Source: Deltaproteobacteria bacterium
Lineage (GTDB): Bacteria; Acidobacteriota; Thermoanaerobaculia; Multivoradales; JAHZIX01
Assembly: GCA_022601195.1 (NCBI GenBank)
Contig: JAHZIX010000023.1
Coordinates: forward strand, 124,001-188,000
Reading direction: 5' to 3'
Length of the DNA stretch: 64,000 bases
In this document: positions 44,857 through 52,403 of the stretch, in pieces
How the letters are laid out: the number at the start of each line of letters is the position of its first letter
How positions within the stretch are numbered: the stretch's first letter is position 1
Position numbers and translations under genes: made by a program
Notes under the pieces: generated by a model
Told to the model about the DNA's origin: nothing
Seen by the model: the letters and a program-made list of their open reading frames with translations, nothing else
Databases searched by the model: none

Positions 44857-44970
44857 GAGTTCAGGCCGTGGTGAAACTCCCTGACATTCTTCCGTGGGTC
44901 GACTGTCAATTTTTGTCTGAAAGATGGCCGGAAGGCCGTAAAAAAGCGGGTTTAGAGGCTTTTTCCAGGC

Positions 44971-44986
44971 TGGCACGGGTCCTGCA
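44971..44986 (+). promoter_or_regulatory. Sigma-54 (-24/-12) promoter upstream of pilA copy 1
   Basis: TGGCACGGGTCCTGCA vs consensus TGGCACG-N4-TTGCW; GG-N10-GC spacing correct; pilA ATG about 85 bp downstream. Confidence 0.82.
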
Positions 44987-45071
44987 ATAGTTTGTTTCGC
45001 CGGCAGCGGCACCAAAAGAGTTTAATAATCATTCTCTCGGGAATGAGGGAACATAAGGAGGGTAGAGTCCA

Positions 45072-45620
45072 ATGCTACAGAAACTAAAGAATCGCCAACG
45101 GGGTTTCACTTTGATCGAGCTTCTCATCGTGGTGGCCATCATCGGCATCATCGCCGCGCTGCTGATCCCGAACTTCCTCGACGCTCTGCAAAAAGCCAAG
45201 CAGAAGAGAACGGTCGCTGATGCCCGTAACGTGGGTACTGCCATGATGTCCTGGTTGACCGACGCAGCCAGTGCCGCCGCTGCCGGTCAGAGCGACTTCG
45301 ACTTCTCCAGCTACAGCAGTTTTGAATCGGATGTCACTCAGATCGAAGCGGAGCTGAGCCCCGCTAGCGGCGTCAAGTACCTACAGAAGCTGGCTGTCAA
45401 CGATGGCTGGACGCATTCCTTCGACTACCGCCTGAACATCGCTCTGCCCCTGTCCGAGCGGGTGATGGCGATTCGCAGTCGGGGACGTGACGGCCTGGAA
45501 GATAACGGCGGCACCTACACCGGCGGTCCTTTCGATTCCACCGAGTACGACAGCGACATCGTCTGGGCTGACGGGTTCTTCGTGCAGTGGCCTGGTAGCC
45601 TCGGCACCACCACCCCGTAA
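45072..45620 (+). CDS. pilA: Type IV pilin (PilA-like), copy 1
   Basis: 'NRQRGFTLIELLIVVAIIGIIAALLIPNFLDALQKAKQKRTVADARNVGTAMMSWLTD' class III signal/alpha1; GspG-like C-terminal 'DSDIVWADGFFVQWP'; SD AAGGAGGG upstream. Confidence 0.95.
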   Translation: MLQKLKNRQRGFTLIELLIVVAIIGIIAALLIPNFLDALQKAKQKRTVADARNVGTAMMSWLTDAASAAAAGQSDFDFSSYSSFESDVTQIEAELSPASGVKYLQKLAVNDGWTHSFDYRLNIALPLSERVMAIRSRGRDGLEDNGGTYTGGPFDSTEYDSDIVWADGFFVQWPGSLGTTTP

Positions 45621-45666
45621 GGTAACCCCCACAGCGCGTGATCGCGCGCTAAGAAAAGTTATCGAA

Positions 45667-45696
45667 AAGGCGCTGCTACGGCAGCGCCTTTTTTCT
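45667..45696 (+). terminator. Intrinsic terminator downstream of pilA copy 1
   Basis: AAGGCGCTGC-TACG-GCAGCGCCTT perfect 10-bp stem, C(UACG)G tetraloop, followed by TTTTCTT. Confidence 0.95.
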
Positions 45697-45722
45697 TAGA
45701 TCTCCTAGATGAGGCTTCCCCC

Positions 45723-47123
45723 ATGCGCCGATCTTTGCTCTCTCCAATCTCGATCTTCATCCTCACCGTTTTCTTGGCCCTGCCCGAGAGGGGGGAGGCT
45801 GAGTCTCGCGAGACCCTGTCGGAGGCCGCTGGCTGGCTACAGAGCTATCTTCGTATAGATACGACCAATCCACCCGGCAACGAATACCGTGGGGCAGCTT
45901 TCCTGGCGGATGTTCTCCATCAGGAGGGAATTCAAACTCAGTTGTTGGTGACTCCGGAGGGGCGGACGAGTCTCTATGCCCGTCTCGAGGCAAAGGAGGC
46001 AGAGCGGACCGGTAAGGCGCTGCTGCTCATGCACCACATCGATGTCGTTCCTGCAGGCCCCGGTTGGAAGCACCCTCCATTTGACGGTGTGGTGGAAGAC
46101 GGCACTCTCTGGGGGCGGGGGGCGATCGATGTCAAAAGCCTAGGGGTCGCCCAGCTGACGGCCTTCATCGAGCTCAAGCGGAGCGGCCTGCCGTTGCGCA
46201 GAGATGTGATCTACCTGGCGGCGGCAGACGAGGAGAGCGGCGGTGGTCGGGGAACGAGATGGCTTTTGGAGCACCACGGAGAGCTGTTCGACCAAGTCGG
46301 GGTTGTGCTCAACGAGGGGGGGCTCAATTTCACCGCAGCAGGAAACTTGCTGTGGTGGGGACTCGAAGTGGGGCAGAAGAGGCCACTGTGGTTGCGAGTC
46401 TCAGCAAAGGGCCGCGCCGGACATGCTTCAAGCCTCAATCCCCACAGTGCTTCCCATAAGCTGATTCTCGCGCTGGACCGGCTCCTGGCTATGGAGCCGA
46501 TCTATCACGTCTCCGACGGTGCTCGGATCTATATGGAGGCTCTGGCTCCCCTTCACGGAGGAAAGTTAGGGGCCAACATGGCTCAGATAGACGAAGTTAT
46601 TCAGCCGGATGGGCCGACCAAGATGCTCATGCCCGGTATGTCGAGTCTTTTCCTCGATACCGTTCAGGTGACTCGACTCGAGGCGAGCGATCGCATCAAT
46701 ACCATTGCGAAGGCGGCAACGGCGGAGATCGACATTCGTTTGTTGCCGGATACGGATACAGAGGTGTTTCTAGGGCGCATCCGAGAGGCGTTGGGGGCTG
46801 GAGTTCAGGTAGAAGTACTCTTGGATGCTCCTCCCGGCTCTCCCTCTCCATTCGATACGCCACTGTTCGAGCTGATCAAATCCCAGCTCTCGCCCGAAGC
46901 GCCAGTGGTGCCGGCGTTTATCTCTGGCTTCACAGACTCCCGTTATTTCCGTCAACGGGGTATCCCTGCCTATGGCTTTTCCCCCTTCGTCTTACCGTCC
47001 ACGCAATTGAAAGGGATTCATGCTTCCGACGAGCACATCTCACTTCTAGAGTTCGACCGAGGGGTCCAGCGCCTGAAGAAGATTGTTCAAACATATGCCG
47101 TATTAACTCTAGATGGGCTTTGA
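45723..47123 (+). CDS. M20-family metallopeptidase (secreted), paralogue
   Basis: Signal peptide; 'LLMHHIDVVPAGPGWKHPPFDGVVEDGTLWGRGAIDVKSLGVAQLTAFIELKRSGLPLRRDVIYLAAADEESGGGRGTRWLLEHHGEL'. Confidence 0.95.
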   Translation: MRRSLLSPISIFILTVFLALPERGEAESRETLSEAAGWLQSYLRIDTTNPPGNEYRGAAFLADVLHQEGIQTQLLVTPEGRTSLYARLEAKEAERTGKALLLMHHIDVVPAGPGWKHPPFDGVVEDGTLWGRGAIDVKSLGVAQLTAFIELKRSGLPLRRDVIYLAAADEESGGGRGTRWLLEHHGELFDQVGVVLNEGGLNFTAAGNLLWWGLEVGQKRPLWLRVSAKGRAGHASSLNPHSASHKLILALDRLLAMEPIYHVSDGARIYMEALAPLHGGKLGANMAQIDEVIQPDGPTKMLMPGMSSLFLDTVQVTRLEASDRINTIAKAATAEIDIRLLPDTDTEVFLGRIREALGAGVQVEVLLDAPPGSPSPFDTPLFELIKSQLSPEAPVVPAFISGFTDSRYFRQRGIPAYGFSPFVLPSTQLKGIHASDEHISLLEFDRGVQRLKKIVQTYAVLTLDGL

Positions 47124-47200
47124 TTGTCCAGTCGGTGACTAGATTTGTCACTTTCCACTAGAAAAGCTGCTGAGAACCCCAATTTTGACCGGTTTTTGGT

Positions 47201-47216
47201 TGGCATTCTCTTTGCT
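47201..47216 (+). promoter_or_regulatory. Sigma-54 (-24/-12) promoter upstream of pilA copy 2
   Basis: TGGCATTCTCTTTGCT vs TGGCACG-N4-TTGCW; correct GG-N10-GC spacing; ATG at 47245. Confidence 0.82.
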
Positions 47217-47244
47217 ACTCTCAAAACCAGTTCAAGGAGGGTCT

Positions 47245-47772
47245 ATGTTTAAGCGCACATATGTTCGAGAGCAGGGGTTTACGCTCATCGAGCTACTGAT
47301 CGTTGTGGCGATCATCGGACTCTTGGCAGCTATGTTGGTGCCCAACATGTTGGATGCACTACAAAAGGCCAAGCAAAAGAGAACAATGGCGGATCAACGA
47401 ATGGTGGGAACCGGCATGATGGCCTGGTTGACCGACCATTCCAGCTCGGCTGCAGCGGGACAAAGCGGTAACTTTTCCATGGACAACTACACCATGGTAG
47501 AGCTTTCCGAAGTCGTGACGGAATTAGTGCCGCAGTACATGCAGAGCATTCCTGAGAAGGACGGTTGGAACTACACCTTCGAATACCATCTCAACATCAA
47601 CCAAGCGGACGCACCACAGGTCATGGCGGTTCGTAGCTTCGGTCGAGATGGTGTTGCTGACGGAGATGTCTATACGGCTGGTGGCTACCTTTCCAGCGAG
47701 TACGACAAAGACATTGTTTGGGCGGACGGGTTCTTTGTACGGTGGCCATCTGGTCTCGACGTAGCCAACTAG
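47245..47772 (+). CDS. pilA: Type IV pilin (PilA-like), copy 2
   Basis: 'REQGFTLIELLIVVAIIGLLAAMLVPNMLDALQKAKQKRTMADQRMVGTGMMAWLTDHSSSAAAGQSGNFSMDNY...YDKDIVWADGFFVRWPSGL'; ATG 47245 with SD AAGGAGGG. Confidence 0.95.
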   Translation: MFKRTYVREQGFTLIELLIVVAIIGLLAAMLVPNMLDALQKAKQKRTMADQRMVGTGMMAWLTDHSSSAAAGQSGNFSMDNYTMVELSEVVTELVPQYMQSIPEKDGWNYTFEYHLNINQADAPQVMAVRSFGRDGVADGDVYTAGGYLSSEYDKDIVWADGFFVRWPSGLDVAN

Positions 47773-47818
47773 AAGTCGCCATATCCGAGGTCCTGTGCCT
47801 GGTGGTCGTTGAGGAGGG

Positions 47819-47850
47819 CTTCGCAGAGCGCTCAGCGAGCCTCTGCGAAG
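47819..47850. repeat. 10-bp perfect inverted repeat (hairpin) downstream of pilA copy 2
   Basis: CTTCGCAGAG-cgctcagcgagc-CTCTGCGAAG. Confidence 0.85.
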
Positions 47851-48177
47851 AAACCGAGAGCTAGCCGTTCCTTCTCCCCAACTCTCTGCTGCGCCGCCGG
47901 ATCTGCCTATATTAGCTTTAGCTGCGTCGTTCGCTCCGAGTCCTACTCGCCGTACGGATGGTACGTCTGCGTCGGCCTCGAAGCGAACTCCTTGCATCTA
48001 CCGCCAGCTACACTGGCTCGCTACGAATTCGGTGAGCAGCAACGGCTCTAGTTCCTTTCCTGGGAATCTTTGGGGGTAAGCCTGCATTCTTTGTTTGGCT
48101 AAGAGGGTGGGGAGGCACGATTCTCAGTTGGCAGTTTTTCGCCACCAGCTGTTAGTCCAGGTACACTCCACAACGCT

Positions 48178-48963
48178 GTGACAGGTCTAGCACTCATCTT
48201 GGTATTTGTGGCAGCTGCCGGATTGATCGTCGGAAGCTACTCGAACGTCGTCATTCATCGTCTGCCTCGCGGGCTCTCCACGGTGTGGTCTCCTTCGGGC
48301 TGCCCAGCTTGCGGATCACGTATTCCGTGGTGGTGCAACTTCCCCATCCTAAGCTTCCTTCTGCTGCGTGGTCGGTGTGCCGAATGCCGCAGCTCGATCT
48401 CCTGGCGTTATCCAATGGTGGAGGCTTTCGTCGGCCTGCTCTTCGTACTTTCCTTTCTTCGTTTCGGCCCCTTCTGGTCTTGGTTGTGGGCAGCCTTCTT
48501 TGCCTGCCTACTGGTCATCCTAGCGATGATCGATCTAGAGCATCTCCTGCTACCGGATCGCATCACTTACCCTGGCGCCCTTTTGGGTTGGGTCGTCCAC
48601 CCTTTCCTGCCTTGGGCTGACTCTTGGTTCGGTGGGCTCCTGGGCTCCGTGGTGGGGGCAGGAATTCTGCTTCTCCTTTACGGTTTGTGGTTTCTTCTTA
48701 GAAAGGTGGAAGGCCTAGGGTTGGGAGATGTGAAGATGATGGCCTTGGTGGGTGCCTTTCTGGGAGTTGGCGGCGCTTTGACAACTCTCTTCATCGGCAC
48801 TGTCCTGGCAGCTTGCTTCGCTGTACCGAGCCTTCTTTCTGGCCGTCTCAGTCTCCAACACCGTTTGCCTTTCGGCCCCTTCTTGGCGCTCGGAGCGCTC
48901 ATTTCGATGTTGGGGCCTGAAGGGCGCTGGTTCGAGGCTCTGGCGCCTCTTTTTTCTGGCTAG
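48178..48963 (+). CDS. pilD: Prepilin leader peptidase/N-methyltransferase
   Basis: 'GSYSNVVIHRLPRG', 'CPACGSRIPWWCNFPILSFLLLRGRCAECRSSISWRYPMVE', 'AMIDLEHLLLPDRITYPG', 'GLGLGDVKMMALVGAFLG' (aspartate protease motifs); GTG start. Confidence 0.96.
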   Translation: MTGLALILVFVAAAGLIVGSYSNVVIHRLPRGLSTVWSPSGCPACGSRIPWWCNFPILSFLLLRGRCAECRSSISWRYPMVEAFVGLLFVLSFLRFGPFWSWLWAAFFACLLVILAMIDLEHLLLPDRITYPGALLGWVVHPFLPWADSWFGGLLGSVVGAGILLLLYGLWFLLRKVEGLGLGDVKMMALVGAFLGVGGALTTLFIGTVLAACFAVPSLLSGRLSLQHRLPFGPFLALGALISMLGPEGRWFEALAPLFSG

Positions 48964-49077
48964 GAGCCAGTGGTGATGCAGATCTCCCCAGAGAGTGGAA
49001 ATTCGACCACTCTTGTCCACGTTCGAACGTTTCTCCCTCGGCGACGAGGGAGCTCCGTGGTGGGGTCCTAGGGCGGC

Positions 49078-50847
49078 ATGCGCTGGGGCCGCCTAGGTCT
49101 TCGCCGGGAAGTTCTCGTGCTGCTACCAGCAGCGATCTTGTTGTTGGCCCTGGTCTCGACTTTTACCCTATTGTCGTATCGGAGTGCGGTCCAAGTCAGC
49201 ATTGAGGAGCGTCGCGAGGAGGCAGCTCGTCTGGCGGTCAATCTAGCTCGTTTTGTTGGGCCTGGACGTTCGACCTCGAGTCTCGAGTTGTTGGCGATGG
49301 TTCCTCAGGCCCGTGGTGTCGCGATCTTGGATGGGGCCGGTGGTCCGGTAATGGCTAGTGGTGACTTGGCTCCCGGAGAGCTCCTGCCTAGGGGCCTCGG
49401 CCAGCTGGATCACCTACCGGTGAGTTTTGGCCCGGGAAAGGAAACGGCAGAGGCGGTGGTAGCGATTGCCTCTCTCAAGGGCGTAAAAGCAAAATTTCTT
49501 CGTCTAGAGCTACCCGCGACCCATCTGGGTGCACACCAGAAGAGTATTCGCCTCCTCGGACTCGTCGTCGTCGGAGTGAATAGTGCGGTTCTCCTGCTCG
49601 TGCTGTTTTTTCTCCGCCACCTGTTGTCCCCTTGGGAGGAGCTCATCGAGAGAGCCCGGAGAGCCGCGCCGGGGGAACAAGGGGAGCCTGTCGAGCAAGA
49701 GAATGTAGATGATGTGTCCTTTCTCCTTTCGGCGTTCGAGCGTGCGCTGGCTGCGGAGGCCAAGGCGGTCGCAGGGAGTGCTGAGGAAGACATCGCTGCA
49801 CTACAGCGCACTCTGACCCAAAGTTTGGAGAGTGGTCTGCTGTTGCTTGACCGAGACGGTAGAGTCCTGACGATCAACGAGGCCGGGAAAGAAGTTCTCG
49901 GGAGAGCAGCTGCGCCCGCTAGCGGGTCGACCCTGGAAGCCGTCTTAGGGAGCAGCAGCAAGCTCGTTCCACTCTTGCGCCAGGCAGTGAGAGATGGGCA
50001 AGGGTTCAAGCGTCGGGAAGTGACCGTTGCTGTCGCGGAGCAGCAGCGAACCTTGGGCCTTTCGCTCCACCCCCTGCGCCGAGACGACCGAGAGGTCCGG
50101 GGCTATTTGGTGCTCTTTGCGGATCTCACCGAAGCCCAACGCCAAGCGAAAGAAGTTCGCTTACAAGAAGGCTTGACGCAATTGGGAGAAATGGCCGCAG
50201 GGGTGGCCCACGAACTTCGAAACAGCCTAGCGACCTTGAAGGGATACCTAACCCTGATCGAGCGCCGACCCGGAGAGGAGGAGATCTCTGACTACTTGCA
50301 GGAGATCCGCCATGAAACCGATCAGCTACAGAGGGTGCTCGAGGACTTTCTTCTCTTCACCCGGCCGGGCAGCGCGAGGCCGGAATCGGTGGCCTTGGAT
50401 GTCATCGTCCGCCGTTCCGCCGCGGACCCTTCGATAGCTCCGGCGACGGTACAGCTGGAATTCGGTGCCAATCTCGAGGCGCGCCTCCTCGGAGATGAGC
50501 AGCTTTTGGAGCGAGCGGTACGAAACCTCATCTCCAATGCGGCTCGCTCACATCGAGAGGCGGGAGTCAGTGTTCCCATCGAAGTTTCTCTGACCCGGGG
50601 GGCAGATGGCCTAAAGCTGGTGGTCGAAGATCATGGTCCCGGCTTTCCGGAGGCGGTTCGGGAAAGGCTATTCCAGCCTTTCGTGTCCGAGTTTCGGGGA
50701 GGCGTAGGTCTGGGATTGGCCTTGACCCACCGAATCGTCTCCCTTCATGGGGGTCGGATCTACCTAGATTCTCCTGCGGGAAGCGGGGCACGGATTGTAA
50801 TGGAGTTCCCTTTTGGCGATGTTGATACCAAAGGTAACCAAGTCTAG
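49078..50847 (+). CDS. Sensor histidine kinase (PilS/NtrB-like) with TM and PAS-like region
   Basis: 'LTQLGEMAAGVAHELRNSLATLKGYLTLI' H-box, 'VRNLISNAARSH' N-box, 'VEDHGPGFPEAVRERLFQPFVSEFRGGVGLGLALTHRIV' G-boxes. Confidence 0.92.
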   Translation: MRWGRLGLRREVLVLLPAAILLLALVSTFTLLSYRSAVQVSIEERREEAARLAVNLARFVGPGRSTSSLELLAMVPQARGVAILDGAGGPVMASGDLAPGELLPRGLGQLDHLPVSFGPGKETAEAVVAIASLKGVKAKFLRLELPATHLGAHQKSIRLLGLVVVGVNSAVLLLVLFFLRHLLSPWEELIERARRAAPGEQGEPVEQENVDDVSFLLSAFERALAAEAKAVAGSAEEDIAALQRTLTQSLESGLLLLDRDGRVLTINEAGKEVLGRAAAPASGSTLEAVLGSSSKLVPLLRQAVRDGQGFKRREVTVAVAEQQRTLGLSLHPLRRDDREVRGYLVLFADLTEAQRQAKEVRLQEGLTQLGEMAAGVAHELRNSLATLKGYLTLIERRPGEEEISDYLQEIRHETDQLQRVLEDFLLFTRPGSARPESVALDVIVRRSAADPSIAPATVQLEFGANLEARLLGDEQLLERAVRNLISNAARSHREAGVSVPIEVSLTRGADGLKLVVEDHGPGFPEAVRERLFQPFVSEFRGGVGLGLALTHRIVSLHGGRIYLDSPAGSGARIVMEFPFGDVDTKGNQV

Positions 50848-50938
50848 TTCCAGAGGATTTTGGTGAAGGAACTATAGGTGTTGCCTAAGTTGTTATCTGT
50901 CAGTGATTTATGCTTTGAATGTGGTAGTGGCGCCGCTT

Positions 50939-50954
50939 TGGTACGAGACTTGCG
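50939..50954 (+). promoter_or_regulatory. Candidate sigma-54 promoter upstream of minor pilin operon
   Basis: TGGTACGAGACTTGCG vs TGGCACG-N4-TTGCW; correct spacing; very close to the ATG at 50969. Confidence 0.55.
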
Positions 50955-50968
50955 TTACATGGAGAGCA

Positions 50969-51667
50969 ATGATGAGAAAAAGAAACGAGTCTCCGCGCGG
51001 ATTTACGATGGTCGAGTTAGTGGTCGTGGCGGCCATCATGCTCATCATGATGGTTCTAGGCATGCCTCATCTACGAAAGCTGCTCTACCAATCGAAGATG
51101 GAGACCACCACGGCGGATATCAAAGCGAGCTTCAATCGAGCCCGTTTCGAGTCCATTAAGAGAAGCCGCGAAGTGGTGGTGCAGGCCCTTCCCGACACTG
51201 CCGAAGTGCGTGTCTACATCGACGAGCCGGAGTTCGATGCGGATGGCAACAGAACGGATACTCCACGGCTTTTCGAACCGAACCTTCTCTTGCCTGCCGA
51301 CCAACGGGATCGAGTCGTCGCCCAATCATTTCTAGCCAAAGGAATCGATTTCATCGCTCCAGCCGGTGAGGAAGCCGCAACGGGTCTGACCAATCTTTCT
51401 GGGGGTATTCCGGCAGATGCTGAGATTGAAGAGTTGGTTGCCGTCTACCAGCCCCCGAGTGGTTCTGTGGTCGATATTGGAGCCTTTCGGGTAGGTGACA
51501 TCCAAAAGAATTTCCTAGAGATCCGGGTAGATATCGCCGGCACTGGAAAAGTCATCAGCCGAAAATTCGACTGCGAAGATGCGGAATGGAAAATCCGCGA
51601 CGGCGAACGGGTCGATGCGAGCACCTCACCCTGGATTTGGTATTGGAACTATGACGATGATTGCTGA
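50969..51667 (+). CDS. FimT/GspH-like minor pilin
   Basis: 'SPRGFTMVELVVVAAIMLIMMVLGMPHLRKLLYQSKMETTTADIKASFNRARFESIKRSREVVV'; ORF opens at 50903, ATGATG at 50969 preferred. Confidence 0.88.
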   Translation: MMRKRNESPRGFTMVELVVVAAIMLIMMVLGMPHLRKLLYQSKMETTTADIKASFNRARFESIKRSREVVVQALPDTAEVRVYIDEPEFDADGNRTDTPRLFEPNLLLPADQRDRVVAQSFLAKGIDFIAPAGEEAATGLTNLSGGIPADAEIEELVAVYQPPSGSVVDIGAFRVGDIQKNFLEIRVDIAGTGKVISRKFDCEDAEWKIRDGERVDASTSPWIWYWNYDDDC

Positions 51668-51715
51668 GATCGAGACATACCGGGCTTCGGGATCCTTCTA
51701 TGGAGTAAATGAGAG

Positions 51716-52393
51716 ATGAAGTTCAAGTCCACTCGCAGCCGGGCCACGATGCCTCGGCCGCTCCTTCGGCGCCGTCGCGGGATCTTGCCGCAGGCCGGTT
51801 TCTCCTTGGTGGAAGGGCTGGTGGCCATGGCCATTCTGCTCATCATCGTCCTCGGATTGATTCCCCTGTTTACCCAGTCCATGGTCAACAATGTCGCAGG
51901 TCGTCACCTGACCATGGCGAGTAATTTCGCCGCAGATTTCTTCGAAGATCGGGTTCAGAAACCCTTCAATAACGAAGATATAACGATGGATGTCGGATCC
52001 CGCGGGCTCTCCACCATCGAGCTGTTTGCCGGTAGAGCTCCCGAGGATGCTTCCGGTGACCCACTGCCGCATGTCGAGGGAAACGGGGTTCTTGGCAGTT
52101 TTTCCCAGAGCTACGACTCGGACGATCCCCCGGACTACGCGACTCTGCTAGCTGCCGCTGGCTTCAACAACGTACAGACTGACAATGCGGATTGGGCGCG
52201 CGTCACCAATGTGGAGCTCTTTCAGGTAACCGCTCTGGATGATGGCGTTCTAGAAGACGATGAGCGCCTTGTCGGCGGTACTTTCGAGGGCTTCGAGCAC
52301 CTCAAGAAGATTGAGGTCGCCATCATTCCTCGAGGCCGAGAGAGCCTGCTGGGGCGAGGCCGCATCACAGCTACTATTTTGAAGGCTTTCTAG
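51716..52393 (+). CDS. PilV-like minor pilin
   Basis: 'QAGFSLVEGLVAMAILLIIVLGLIPLFTQSMVNN' prepilin signal; operon position. Confidence 0.85.
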   Translation: MKFKSTRSRATMPRPLLRRRRGILPQAGFSLVEGLVAMAILLIIVLGLIPLFTQSMVNNVAGRHLTMASNFAADFFEDRVQKPFNNEDITMDVGSRGLSTIELFAGRAPEDASGDPLPHVEGNGVLGSFSQSYDSDDPPDYATLLAAAGFNNVQTDNADWARVTNVELFQVTALDDGVLEDDERLVGGTFEGFEHLKKIEVAIIPRGRESLLGRGRITATILKAF

Positions 52394-52403
52394 GAGCGGC
52401 TCG

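Noticed and set aside
47809-48051. 80-aa plus-strand ORF downstream of pilA2
   Set aside because: Begins inside the inverted repeat, Ala/Ser/Arg-rich without domain or convincing SD
48129-48143. Sigma-54-like TGGCAGTTTTTCGCC before pilD
   Set aside because: GG-to-GC spacing is 9 rather than 10 nt, incompatible with the strict sigma-54 geometry
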